11,006 nucleotides of DNA, taken from NCBI GenBank assembly GCA_009782025.1, contig WQUQ01000214.1, positions 1-11,006 on the forward strand, in the 5' to 3' direction. A model generated the notes under the pieces. It made no database searches, was not told the DNA's origin, and saw only the letters and a program-made list of their open reading frames with translations. The DNA is from Desulfobulbus sp. GTDB lineage: Bacteria > Pseudomonadota > Gammaproteobacteria > Burkholderiales > Rhodocyclaceae. Each line of letters opens with the position of its first letter. The stretch's first letter is position 1. Made by a program: the position numbers and the translations under genes. Shown here piece by piece: positions 1 through 6,160 of this stretch.

Positions 1-135
1 GGCGTGCCGCTGCAATGCGACGAACCCGCCGATTTTCGCAGCTTCCGCATCGGCCTGTTCGGTCTCGACAAATTGCACCATCCGCAACGGACGGTCGACA
101 GCCTGGCCCTGGCGCTCGACCGGATTCAATCCTGA
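1..135 (+). CDS. Class V aminotransferase, C-terminal end only
   Basis: The reading frame is open from the first base and stops with TGA at 133-135, giving 44 residues of a protein whose rest lies left of the window. The visible text includes DFRSFRIGLFGLDKL followed by an amphipathic tail ending LALALDRIQS. The FRIGLFGLDKL segment resembles the C-terminal small domain of the alanine-glyoxylate/serine-pyruvate type class V aminotransferases, which are PLP enzymes of the cytosol. The PLP lysine and other catalytic residues are outside the window, so substrate cannot be judged. The gene converges on the marC-like gene, and a strong hairpin lies between them. The family call rests on a short segment recognised from memory; the existence of a coding end is more certain than its exact product. 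Confidence 0.6.
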   Translation, partial: GVPLQCDEPADFRSFRIGLFGLDKLHHPQRTVDSLALALDRIQS

Positions 136-144
136 CCCGGCCGT

Positions 145-174
145 GAACGAGAGGCGGCCGACCGCGCCTCGTTC
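145..174. terminator. Strong hairpin between convergent genes, possible bidirectional terminator
   Basis: GAACGAG (145-151) pairs with CTCGTTC (168-174). After single-base bulges the stem continues with GGCGG against CCGC-C around a CCGA loop, about 12 base pairs in all. It begins 9 bases after the aminotransferase stop codon and lies about 60 bases beyond the stop of the opposing marC-like gene. There is no T tract on either side, so it is not a textbook intrinsic terminator. It may instead protect 3' ends or act with Rho. Confidence 0.4.
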
Positions 175-234
175 GCGCCAGCTATCTATCGGTTCAGACG
201 GCGCGCTGACGCCGCCTGTCCTTCCGGGAACGGC

Positions 235-919
235 TCACCGCACGGTCAACCCGCGCAGCAATTCGCTCGCCCCCTCCCAGAAAATCTGCACGCCCACGCA
301 CAGCAGGATGAAGGCCGACAGGCGCAGAAACACCACCAGGCCGACCGCGCCCAGCGGACGCAGGAGGCGGCTCGCGTAGCGGAAGGTCAGCAGCACCAGG
401 AAGCCAGTCATCACCGTGGCCGTCAGGCCCGCCGGCGAAATTGGCGGCGGTGATCGCCCATTTGGGGTTGTGCAGCGCCGCGCCGACGGTGATGGCGGCG
501 GAGATCGAGCCTGGCCCGCAAGTCAGCGGAAAGGCCATCGGATAAAACGCCTGGAGGCGCACGCGCTCGTCATCGACCAGCGACGCCATCGCGCTGTGCT
601 CCGAACTGGCGACCTGTTGCGCAGTCAGCATGCCCCAGGCGGTGAAGGCGACGATCAGCCCGCCGGCGACGCGGACGATGGGAATCGAGACGCCGAAAAA
701 ATCCAGCACATAGGTGCCGATCAGCATGGCGACGGCCAGCATCAGCGCCACGTTGATGCCGACGCGCGTAGCCATGGCGCGGCGCACGTCAGGCTCCAGA
801 TCGCGCGTCAGGTTGACGAACACCGGCGCCACGGCGGGCGGGTTGAGAATGGGCAACACCGCCGCCAGCGCCAGCAGCAGGCTTTTACCGAAGGCGATGG
901 CGAGAATGGATATTTCCAT
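235..919 (-). pseudogene. MarC-family integral membrane protein, frameshifted
   Basis: The N-terminal frame reads MEISILAIAFGKSLLLALAA followed by VLPILNPPAVAPVFVNLT, the hydrophobic start and NP-rich motif of the MarC (NAAT) family of inner-membrane proteins with about six membrane segments and no settled function. After NPKWAITAANFAGG the frame turns into arginine- and proline-rich text. Dropping one base of the CCC run at 428-430 restores GLTATVMTGFLVLLTFRYAS, then two more membrane segments and a natural end at ...LLRGLTVR with TGA at 235-237. The corrected length is 227 residues, normal for the family. The ATG at 917-919 is preferred; a GTG at 932-934 overlaps the vapC stop codon and would add five residues. 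Either the gene is recently inactivated or this is a single-base sequence error. It lies directly downstream of the VapC-type toxin gene and is probably co-transcribed with it. Confidence 0.75.
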
Positions 920-930
920 GGCACCCGCGG

Positions 931-1338
931 TCACATGCCCGCCACGCCAACGCCCGCGCTTCGCGCTGCCTCGGCAAGCGCCGCATCCTGCGTGGCGATG
1001 GGCAGTTGCAGGCGCAATGCCAGCTCAAGATAAACGGCGTCGTAACTGGTCAGTTCATGACGCAGCGCCAGCGCCAGCAGCAGACCCGGCTCGGGGGGAC
1101 TGGAATGGATTGCGATGGGCAGCAAGGATAGCTGTGCCAGCAATTCCTGCGCTTGACTGGCGATCATGACCTGGCGCTTGCACGCGGTGCGCAACACGTT
1201 GGCAAACTCCGACCACAGTAATGGCGGCGCCAGCGCGCGTTCCTGTTCCAGCCGTCTGGCCATGGCGGCGCTGTAGTCCGTGGCTTGATTTTCCAGAATC
1301 CAGCCGCAAACCACGGAGTTGTCGAGGACGAAGGCCAT
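931..1338 (-). CDS. vapC: VapC-family PIN-domain ribonuclease toxin
   Basis: This 135-residue protein is a single PIN domain. It starts MAFVLDNSVVCGWIL and carries the acidic metal ligands expected of the fold: D6, E44 (LWSEFANVL), D100 (TSYDAVYLELA) and D118 (ATQDAALAEAA). VapC toxins are Mg2+-dependent endoribonucleases that cut tRNA or rRNA and are neutralised by a partner antitoxin. The start codon overlaps the antitoxin stop by one base (TGATG), so translation is coupled; a GAGGGG about eight bases upstream can serve as ribosome binding site. The gene ends ATGTGA at 931-936, directly abutting the marC-like gene. All four catalytic acids are present and the length is usual, so it appears intact. 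The RNA target cannot be inferred from the sequence. Confidence 0.92.
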   Translation of the reverse strand: MAFVLDNSVVCGWILENQATDYSAAMARRLEQERALAPPLLWSEFANVLRTACKRQVMIASQAQELLAQLSLLPIAIHSSPPEPGLLLALALRHELTSYDAVYLELALRLQLPIATQDAALAEAARSAGVGVAGM

Positions 1339-1583
1339 CAGTCCAGCCCCTCGCGGGCAATGGCTTTTAAATCACCCGGCAAACGTATCCCGCGCGACAG
1401 CAAACGCAGGCGATGGAAAATTTCGCCAATCTCGGCTCGTCGATCGAGGCTGGGTTCAACCACAGGAACCAGCCGCACCATGGGTTTGCCGCGCTTGGCA
1501 ATGACGACCTCCTCGCCGCCTTCAGCGCGAAGGATCAGTTCCGACAAACGATTTTTGGCTTCGGCCAACGGAATGCTCAACAT
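1338..1583 (-). CDS. Phd/YefM-type antitoxin of the VapC-family toxin
   Basis: The 81-residue protein begins MLSIPLAEAKNRLSELILRA and continues with GGEEVVIAKRGKPMVRLVPV, the N-terminal DNA-binding fold of the Phd/YefM (prevent-host-death) antitoxin family. The C-terminal third (residues about 45-81, ending KAIAREGLD) would be the flexible toxin-binding tail. The pair is antitoxin-first, overlapping the toxin gene by one base, the standard layout for these modules. Phd/YefM proteins normally repress their own promoter as a complex with toxin. Upstream, the 114-base gap to the divergent map gene is AT-richer than its surroundings and must hold the promoter, but I see no convincing -35/-10 pair on this strand. 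GCTAG (1585-1589) and CTAGC (1606-1610) form a weak inverted repeat. No Shine-Dalgarno sequence is visible. Confidence 0.88.
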   Translation of the reverse strand: MLSIPLAEAKNRLSELILRAEGGEEVVIAKRGKPMVRLVPVVEPSLDRRAEIGEIFHRLRLLSRGIRLPGDLKAIAREGLD

Positions 1584-1635
1584 GGCTAGGCTTTACAAAA
1601 AGTATCTAGCTTGATTTTGGGTTAAATATCGAGGC

Positions 1636-1665
1636 TTGTCCAGTTTGCGCCGCTTCCTTTATTCT
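1636..1665 (+). promoter_or_regulatory. Possible sigma-70 promoter for map-glnD
   Basis: TTGTCC (1636-1641) and TATTCT (1660-1665) each match the sigma-70 consensus at four of six bases and are 18 bases apart. Transcription would start near 1672, leaving a leader of about 26 bases before the map ATG at 1698. It is the best candidate in the 114-base divergent gap, but weak in both boxes. Confidence 0.3.
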
Positions 1666-1697
1666 CTCGGGTTCCCCCAACGCTGCACGGCACAACC

Positions 1698-2498
1698 ATG
1701 AGCATCGCCATCAAGACGCCCGAAGAAATCGAAAAAATGCGCGTCGCCGGCCGCCTTGCCGGCGAGGTGCTCGACTATATCGAGCCTTTCGTCAAACCCG
1801 GCGTCACGACCGAAGAACTGGATCGCCTCTGTCACGACCTGATGGTCGATGGTCAGGGCTGCATCCCGGCCCCCTTGAATTACGCGCCTTCGGGCTACAA
1901 CCCCTATCCCAAGTCGATCTGCACCTCGATCAACCAACAGGTCTGCCACGGCGTGCCGAGCGATCGCGCGCTCAAGCATGGCGACATCGTCAATCTCGAC
2001 ATCACGACCATCAAGGATGGTTTTCACGGCGATACCAGCCGCATGTTCATCGTCGGCGCTGGCTCGATCCTGGCCAAGCGTTTATGCGAAATCACCTTCG
2101 AGTGCATGTGGCTGGGCATCTCGGCGGTGCGCCCCGGCGCTTATCTCGGCGACATCGGGGCCGCCATCCAGAAGCATGCCGAAAAGAACGGCTATTCGGT
2201 GGTGCGCGAATTCTGCGGTCACGGCATCGGCCGCAAATTCCACGAGGAGCCGCAGGTGCTGCACTACGGCAAGGCCGGCACCGGCCCGCTTCTTACACCG
2301 GGCATGATCTTCACCATCGAGCCGATGATCAACGCCGGCAAGGCCGCGATCCGCGAGATGTCCGACGGCTGGACCATCGTCACCAAGGATCGCAGCCTGT
2401 CGGCGCAATGGGAACATACGGTGCTGGTGACCGAGAGCGGTTACGAAATCATGACCCAGTCGGCCGGCTGCCGCCCCAAGCCCGACTGGATTGTGTAA
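1698..2498 (+). CDS. map: Type I methionine aminopeptidase
   Basis: MetAP removes the initiator methionine from nascent cytosolic proteins whose second residue is small. The 266-residue sequence has the complete pita-bread active site. The metal ligands are D101 (NLDITTI), D112 (GDTSRMF), H175 (CGHGIGRKFHEEP), E208 (FTIEPMI) and E239 (QWEHTVLV); H84 in NQQVCHGVP is the usual conserved histidine that contacts substrate. The text YNPYPKSICTSINQQVCHG is typical of the type Ia bacterial enzymes, and there is no N-terminal extension. The ATG at 1698 places the PEEIEKMR helix at the normal distance from the N terminus, although no Shine-Dalgarno motif precedes it. The gene is followed after three bases by glnD; map beside glnD is a recurring arrangement in proteobacteria. 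It looks intact and essential. Confidence 0.97.
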   Translation: MSIAIKTPEEIEKMRVAGRLAGEVLDYIEPFVKPGVTTEELDRLCHDLMVDGQGCIPAPLNYAPSGYNPYPKSICTSINQQVCHGVPSDRALKHGDIVNLDITTIKDGFHGDTSRMFIVGAGSILAKRLCEITFECMWLGISAVRPGAYLGDIGAAIQKHAEKNGYSVVREFCGHGIGRKFHEEPQVLHYGKAGTGPLLTPGMIFTIEPMINAGKAAIREMSDGWTIVTKDRSLSAQWEHTVLVTESGYEIMTQSAGCRPKPDWIV

Positions 2499-2501
2499 TC
2501 C

Positions 2502-5072
2502 ATGCCGGCCGCGCTGGGCATCGACATCGCTGCGCTGCGCGCCGAGGTCAAGGCCGATCAGGCCGCGCTGCGCCAGCGCTACGAACAGACCGGCGATGCC
2601 GGCGAGGTATTGCGTGGGCGCTGCGCCCGCGTCGATGCCCTCCTCCGCCGGCTGTGGGCGGCGCTGGCCATGCCGGATGCGGCGGCGCTGGTGGCGGTTG
2701 GCGGCTATGGCCGGGGCGAGCTTTACCCGGCTTCCGACATCGATCTGCTGATTCTGCTGCCGCGCCCGGCCAGCCAGGCGCTGCGGGAAAAACTCCAAAC
2801 CCTGCTCGGTCATTTCTGGGACATCGGCCTGGAAGTGGCGCACAGCGTGCGCACCGTCGCCCAGTGCCGTGAAGAGGCCGAGCGCGACATCACGGTCCAG
2901 ACGACGCTGCTCGAAACCCGTCTGCTGACCGGCAACGCCACGCTGTTCGCCGCCCTTGCCCGGCGTCTGCGCCGCCATCTCGATCCGCTGGCCTTTTTCG
3001 AGGCCAAGCGCCTGGAACAGCAGGAACGCTACCTGCGCTTCAACGAAACGCCTTACAGCCTGGAGCCGAATTGCAAGGAATCGCCGGGCGGTCTGCGCGA
3101 TTTTCAGATGATTTTCTGGATCGCCCAGGCCGCCGGTTACGGCGCCGGCTGGGCCGACCTCGAACGCCACGGCTTTTTGACCCGCGAGGAGATGGAGCAC
3201 GCCGACCGCTGCGAAGAATATCTGCGCCAGTTGCGCATCCGCCTGCATTTCGCGGCCGGCCGGCGCGAAGATCGGCTGTTGTTCGACTACCAGGATCTGC
3301 TGGCCGGCGAATTCGGCTTCGTCCCGACGCCAGCGCGGCGCGCTTCGGAGCAGTTGATGCAGGCGTATTACCGCAACGCCAAGGCGGTCGTGCTGCTCAA
3401 CACCATTCTGTTGCAGAACATGGAAGCGGCGCTGACGCCGGCCAGCCAGCAAACGCCGCAGGCCCTCGGCGAGCATTTCCAGAGCGTCGGCGGGCGGCTC
3501 GACGTGGCCGACGAAACCCTGTTCGAGCGCCGGCCGGCGGCCATTCTCGACACCTTTCGGGTCATGCAGGAACATCACGAACTGCACGGCCTGACGGCGC
3601 GCACGCTGCGCGCGCTGTGGCGCGCCCGTGAGCGGATCACGCCGGAATTTCAGGGCGACCCGGCGCAGCGCGCCGCTTTCCTCAAGCTGTTCCAGAGCCA
3701 GCGCGGCATCATTCACGCTTTCCGGCGGATGAACCAGCTCGACATCCTCGGCGCTTACCTGCCCAATTTCGGCCGCATCGTCGGCCAGATGCAGCACGAC
3801 CTGTTTCACGTCTACACCGTCGACCAGCACATCCTGCAAGTGATGCGCAATCTGCGCCGGTTCACGATGAGCGAATTTGCCCACGAATACCCTGACTGCT
3901 CGCGCCTGATTAACGAATTCGACCGCCACTGGCTGCTCTATGTGGCCGCCCTCTTCCACGACATTGCCAAGGGGCGCGGCGGCGACCATTCTGAACTGGG
4001 CGCCGTCGACGCCCGGGAATTCTGCGAACAGCACGGCCTCGCCGCTGACGATGGCGAACTGATCGTGTGGCTGGTCAAGGATCATCTGGTCATGTCGCAG
4101 GTTGCCCAGAAGACAGACCTCAGCGACCCCGAAGTCATCGCCGGCTTCGCCCGCCGGGTCGGCGACGTTCGCCGCCTGACGGCGCTCTACCTGCTGACCC
4201 ATGCCGACATCCGCGGCACCAGTCCGAAGGTCTGGAATCAGTGGAAAAGCCGTCTGCTGGCCGATCTCTATTATCAGACGCGGCACGCGCTACAGCAGGG
4301 CGAAGCGCCGCCGGCCCACGGCGTGATCGCCGAGCGCCAGGCCGAGGCGATGCGCCTCTTGCGCTACTTCGCGCTCTCCGACACCGTGCATGAGCGATTG
4401 TGGAAGCAGCTCGACACCGTATACTTTCTGCGCCACTCGGCCGAGGAAATCGCCTGGCACACCCGCGCCCTGCATTACCGCATCGACAACAACCGGCCCG
4501 TCGTCAGCGCTCGCCTGCACCCGGACGGCGACAGCCTGCAAGTGATGGTCTACACCCAGGACCAGCCCGACCTCTTCGCCCGCCTCGTCGGCTTCTTCGC
4601 CCGCGCCGGCTACAGCATCGTCGACGCCAAAATCCACACCACCGCGCACGGTTACGCCCTCGACAGCTTCGTCGTGCGCGACATGCTCGCCCGCGACAAC
4701 CACCGCGACATGCTCGCCTACATCGAGCACGAACTGGAGCAGCGGCTGATCCGGCAAACGCCGCCGGAGACGCCGCCAGGCAAACTGCTGCCGCGCCAGG
4801 TCAAGCACTTCCCGATCAAGCCGGAAGCCCGCATCGTCGAGGACGAGCGCGGCGGCAACTTCGTCCTCTCGCTCGTCGCCGCCGACCGCCCCGGCCTGCT
4901 GTACACCGTCGCCACCATCCTCACCCAACATGGCGCCAACCTGGAAACAGCCAAGATCGCCACGCTCGGCGAACGGGCCGAGGATGTCTTTTTAATCAGC
5001 GGCGGCGACCTCCACGACAGCGCCAGCCGCATCCGGCTGGAGACGGAATTGATGGAACGGCTGAAGATCTGA
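2502..5072 (+). CDS. glnD: [Protein-PII] uridylyltransferase / uridylyl-removing enzyme
   Basis: GlnD is the bifunctional glutamine sensor that uridylylates PII proteins (GlnB/GlnK) when nitrogen is scarce and deuridylylates them when glutamine is abundant, setting glutamine synthetase activity and NtrBC signalling. The 856 residues hold the full family layout. The nucleotidyltransferase motif [17 protein letters not shown] is at 67-83 with catalytic D79 and D81, followed by the helical GlnD linker region with [16 protein letters not shown]. The HD hydrolase domain has H443 (VDQH), H486-D487 (FHDIAKG) and H496 (GGDHSE). Two C-terminal ACT domains begin near 677 ([17 protein letters not shown]) and 787 ([17 protein letters not shown]). 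The start is three bases after the map stop with no visible ribosome binding site, suggesting translational coupling. All key residues are present. Confidence 0.97.
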   Translation: MPAALGIDIAALRAEVKADQAALRQRYEQTGDAGEVLRGRCARVDALLRRLWAALAMPDAAALVAVGGYGRGELYPASDIDLLILLPRPASQALREKLQTLLGHFWDIGLEVAHSVRTVAQCREEAERDITVQTTLLETRLLTGNATLFAALARRLRRHLDPLAFFEAKRLEQQERYLRFNETPYSLEPNCKESPGGLRDFQMIFWIAQAAGYGAGWADLERHGFLTREEMEHADRCEEYLRQLRIRLHFAAGRREDRLLFDYQDLLAGEFGFVPTPARRASEQLMQAYYRNAKAVVLLNTILLQNMEAALTPASQQTPQALGEHFQSVGGRLDVADETLFERRPAAILDTFRVMQEHHELHGLTARTLRALWRARERITPEFQGDPAQRAAFLKLFQSQRGIIHAFRRMNQLDILGAYLPNFGRIVGQMQHDLFHVYTVDQHILQVMRNLRRFTMSEFAHEYPDCSRLINEFDRHWLLYVAALFHDIAKGRGGDHSELGAVDAREFCEQHGLAADDGELIVWLVKDHLVMSQVAQKTDLSDPEVIAGFARRVGDVRRLTALYLLTHADIRGTSPKVWNQWKSRLLADLYYQTRHALQQGEAPPAHGVIAERQAEAMRLLRYFALSDTVHERLWKQLDTVYFLRHSAEEIAWHTRALHYRIDNNRPVVSARLHPDGDSLQVMVYTQDQPDLFARLVGFFARAGYSIVDAKIHTTAHGYALDSFVVRDMLARDNHRDMLAYIEHELEQRLIRQTPPETPPGKLLPRQVKHFPIKPEARIVEDERGGNFVLSLVAADRPGLLYTVATILTQHGANLETAKIATLGERAEDVFLISGGDLHDSASRIRLETELMERLKI

Positions 5073-5085
5073 CCCTGGTCACGGC

Positions 5086-5113
5086 TCCCGAGATTGCTCA
5101 CGGAGCAATGGGA
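5086..5113 (+). terminator. Hairpin downstream of glnD, possible terminator
   Basis: ATTGCTC (5093-5099) and GAGCAAT (5103-5109) form a perfect 7-base-pair stem with a 3-base loop. TCCC (5086-5089) and GGGA (5110-5113) can extend it across a 3-base bulge. It starts 14 bases after the glnD stop codon. There is no T tract, so intrinsic termination is uncertain. Confidence 0.35.
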
Positions 5114-5159
5114 TGGCGACCGCACCCGCGAATCTTGCGATTGCGGATACAGTCGGAAG

Positions 5160-5184
5160 TTTCCGAATGAAATTTCCGAATGAA
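5160..5184. repeat. 13-base tandem duplication
   Basis: TTTCCGAATGAA occurs at 5160-5171 and again at 5173-5184, separated by one A, giving a 13-base period with two units. It sits immediately before repeat element A and is not part of any supported gene. Confidence 0.7.
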
Positions 5185-5186
5185 CT

Positions 5187-5338
5187 TATTCACCCGGCAA
5201 TCAAATTTACATGCTCTTTCCGGCGCCGTTGGCCCCCACCCTGGCCCTCCCCCGCAAGCAGGGGAGGGAATCGGACTCCTTCCCCCACTCGCGGGGGAAG
5301 GTTGGGATGGGGGGCAATGTCATCTGCTTGACTGCCGG
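5187..5338. repeat. Repeat element A with terminal inverted repeats
   Basis: The left end carries TATTCACCCGGCAATCAA; its core CCGGCAATCAA (5194-5204) is mirrored by TTGACTGCCGG (5328-5338) with one mismatch. The interior is the G/C-rich branched palindrome at 5233-5314. No transposase is encoded, so this is a non-autonomous, MITE-like or REP-like intergenic element. Its boundaries are inferred from the shared ends with element B; no target-site duplication is proven. Confidence 0.55.
5233..5314. repeat. Branched G/C palindrome inside element A
   Basis: There are two inner hairpins. CCCTCCCC pairs with GGGGAGGG (5245-5268) around a GCAAGCA-type loop, and CCTTCCCCC pairs with GGGGGAAGG (5278-5301) with nine perfect base pairs. 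An outer, imperfect stem joins CCCCCACCCTGG (from 5233) to TTGGGATGGGGG (to 5314). The result is a cruciform or three-way junction. This kind of sequence is a common proteobacterial intergenic repeat, known for yielding spurious proline- and glycine-rich predicted proteins (HPGPPPQAGEG, LAGEGWDGG). Confidence 0.75.
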
Positions 5339-5340
5339 GC

Positions 5341-5474
5341 TATTCACCCGGCAATTAAGTGTTGTCATTCTGCGCGGAGCGAAGCGTAGTCGCAGAATCC
5401 ACAAGCCGCATGGATGCTGCGACGTAGCGCAATGACGTAGCGGGAATGTTCAATGCTTGATTGCCGGATCAATA
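5341..5474. repeat. Repeat element B, left copy
   Basis: TATTCACCCGGCAATTAA starts at 5341-5358; the inverted end, read on the - strand, is TATTGATCCGGCAATCAA (5457-5474). These ends frame a hairpin (ATTCTGCG at 5367-5374 with CGCAGAAT at 5391-5398, a GCGAAGC at its apex) and a 13-base tandem (GACGTAGCG at 5421-5429 and 5434-5442). Bases 5391-5474 recur without a mismatch in inverted orientation at 10908-10991. No protein is encoded. It is a mobile or formerly mobile intergenic element; the mechanism that spread it is unknown. Confidence 0.75.
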
Positions 5475-5477
5475 ATA

Positions 5478-5506
5478 TTGACCGCGTGTAATCGTTCGAT
5501 TACAAT
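5478..5506 (+). promoter_or_regulatory. Sigma-70 promoter of the HigBA-like module
   Basis: TTGACC (5478-5483) and TACAAT (5501-5506) each match the consensus at five of six positions with an ideal 17-base spacer. Transcription should start around 5512-5514, at or within two bases of the toxin ATG at 5514. The promoter lies just outside repeat element B, whose edge is at 5474. Confidence 0.75.
5488..5503. promoter_or_regulatory. Inverted-repeat operator in the toxin-antitoxin promoter
   Basis: GTAATCG-TT-CGATTAC is a perfect inverted repeat with 7-base arms. It covers most of the promoter spacer and the first three bases of the -10 box. A helix-turn-helix dimer bound here would block RNA polymerase; the antitoxin encoded just downstream is the natural candidate for the binding protein. 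The palindrome is seen; the binding is inference. Confidence 0.7.
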
Positions 5507-5513
5507 GGCTGCC

Positions 5514-5816
5514 ATGACCTATACCGTAAAACGCCTTGAAGAATTCTCAAACTGGCTCAAAGGTCTGAAAGATGTAATAACCCGCCAGCGCCTGAACAAG
5601 CGGCTGAAGAAAGTTCAGCTGGGTACTTTGGGCGACATCGAGTCCGTCGGCGAAGCCGGCGTGTTCGAGATGCGCGAACACTTTGGCCGGGGCTGGCGCA
5701 TGTATTACATCCAGCGTGGCAACGAGTTGATTGTGATGCTGGGTGGCGGTGACAAGTCGACGCAGCAAGCTGACATTCGCCGAGCGATTGCGCTGGCGAA
5801 AACCTTGAAGGATTGA
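5514..5816 (+). CDS. RelE/ParE-superfamily (HigB-like, Gp49 family) toxin
   Basis: The 100-residue protein reads MTYTVKRLEEFSNWLKGLKD, then has the family signatures GVFEMREHFGRGWRMYYIQRG (residues 49-69) and LIVMLGGGDKSTQQADI (72-88). These mark the addiction-module killer proteins related to phage Gp49 and HigB, basic ribosome-dependent mRNA interferases of the RelE fold. The ATG at 5514 is chosen because the family starts close to this point and because an upstream in-frame ATG at 5505 lies inside the -10 box; a further upstream start at 5457 lies in the repeat element. There is no Shine-Dalgarno sequence, so the transcript may be leaderless. The toxin gene comes first and the antitoxin follows after two bases, the HigBA order. 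The target has not been shown. Confidence 0.9.
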   Translation: MTYTVKRLEEFSNWLKGLKDVITRQRLNKRLKKVQLGTLGDIESVGEAGVFEMREHFGRGWRMYYIQRGNELIVMLGGGDKSTQQADIRRAIALAKTLKD

Positions 5817-5818
5817 CG

Positions 5819-6121
5819 ATGACAAAGATTTCTGACCTCCCCGAATTCGATGCCGCCGAGTATCTGAACAACGACGAGGAAGTTGCGGCCTATTTAACAG
5901 CCGTTCTCGAAGATAACGACCCGGCGCTGTTTGCGGCTGCCCTCGGCGACATTGCCCGGGCGCGAGGCATGGCGCAGGTTGCCCGCGATGCGGGCATCGC
6001 CCGTGAAGCGCTTTACAAGGCGCTTCGCCCCGGCAGCGCACCACGTTTCGAGACAATCAGCCGAGTTTGCAGCGCTCTAGGCGTGCGCCTGGTGGCCGAA
6101 CCGATGCACCCGGCGCACTGA
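5819..6121 (+). CDS. HigA-like helix-turn-helix antitoxin (addiction-module antidote family)
   Basis: The 100-residue product begins MTKISDLPEFDAAEYLNNDE, has an acidic N-terminal half, and continues ALFAAALGDIARARGMAQVARDAGIAREALYKAL. In this text residues 51-70 form the helix-turn-helix of the XRE-like addiction-module antidote family. It should bind and neutralise the preceding toxin and repress the module promoter. The ATG at 5819 is preferred over an upstream in-frame TTG at 5813, because AAGGA (5807-5811) sits at ideal spacing. The gap from the toxin stop is two bases, so the genes are coupled. The antitoxin has a good ribosome binding site while the toxin has none, which would favour antitoxin excess. 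It converges on the EAL-domain gene with 39 bases between stop codons. Confidence 0.9.
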   Translation: MTKISDLPEFDAAEYLNNDEEVAAYLTAVLEDNDPALFAAALGDIARARGMAQVARDAGIAREALYKALRPGSAPRFETISRVCSALGVRLVAEPMHPAH

Positions 6122-6130
6122 CTAAAAAAA

Positions 6131-6146
6131 TAATCGTTTGATCTAC
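6131..6146. promoter_or_regulatory. Operator-like sequence behind the antitoxin gene
   Basis: TAATCGTTTGATCTAC closely repeats the module operator: TAATCGTTYGAT matches at eleven of twelve positions, followed by a near match with a 1-2 base insertion. It follows a run of seven A residues nine bases after the antitoxin stop codon. It may be a second, weaker antitoxin site or a relic of duplication; no promoter is visible next to it. Confidence 0.3.
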
Positions 6147-6160
6147 CCCGGCCTGCGCAA

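Larger units (their letters stand above)
5073..5513. other. Gene-free repeat island between glnD and the toxin-antitoxin module
   Basis: This stretch of about 440 bases holds no convincing gene. In order it contains a hairpin behind glnD (5086-5113), a 13-base tandem duplication (5160-5184), repeat element A (5187-5338), repeat element B (5341-5474), and the promoter/operator of the toxin gene (5478-5506). Short reading frames across it are low-complexity products of the palindromic repeats and have no start signals. Confidence 0.8.

Noticed and set aside
1585..1610. Inverted repeat GCTAG...CTAGC as antitoxin operator of the Phd-VapC module
   Set aside because: Arms of only five bases separated by 16 are expected by chance; kept as a remark only.
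2082..4286. Very long open frame on the - strand (734 residues) opposite map/glnD
   Set aside because: It lies antisense to the fully conserved glnD and the end of map, its composition is that of a G/C-rich shadow frame, and it shows no recognisable domain.
4400..5170. 256-residue open frame on the + strand overlapping the end of glnD
   Set aside because: Arginine- and proline-rich out-of-frame reading of the glnD ACT domains.
5113..5435. Several 65-74 residue open frames over the repeat island
   Set aside because: They translate palindromic intergenic repeats (proline/glycine-rich text) and lack start signals.
5457..5513. Upstream starts for the HigB-like toxin at 5457 and 5505
   Set aside because: The first lies in the repeat element and the second inside the -10 box; family members start near the ATG at 5514.
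6123..6160. Intrinsic terminator of the EAL gene using the 7-base T run on the - strand
   Set aside because: No stable stem lies directly before the T run, so the run alone is not enough.
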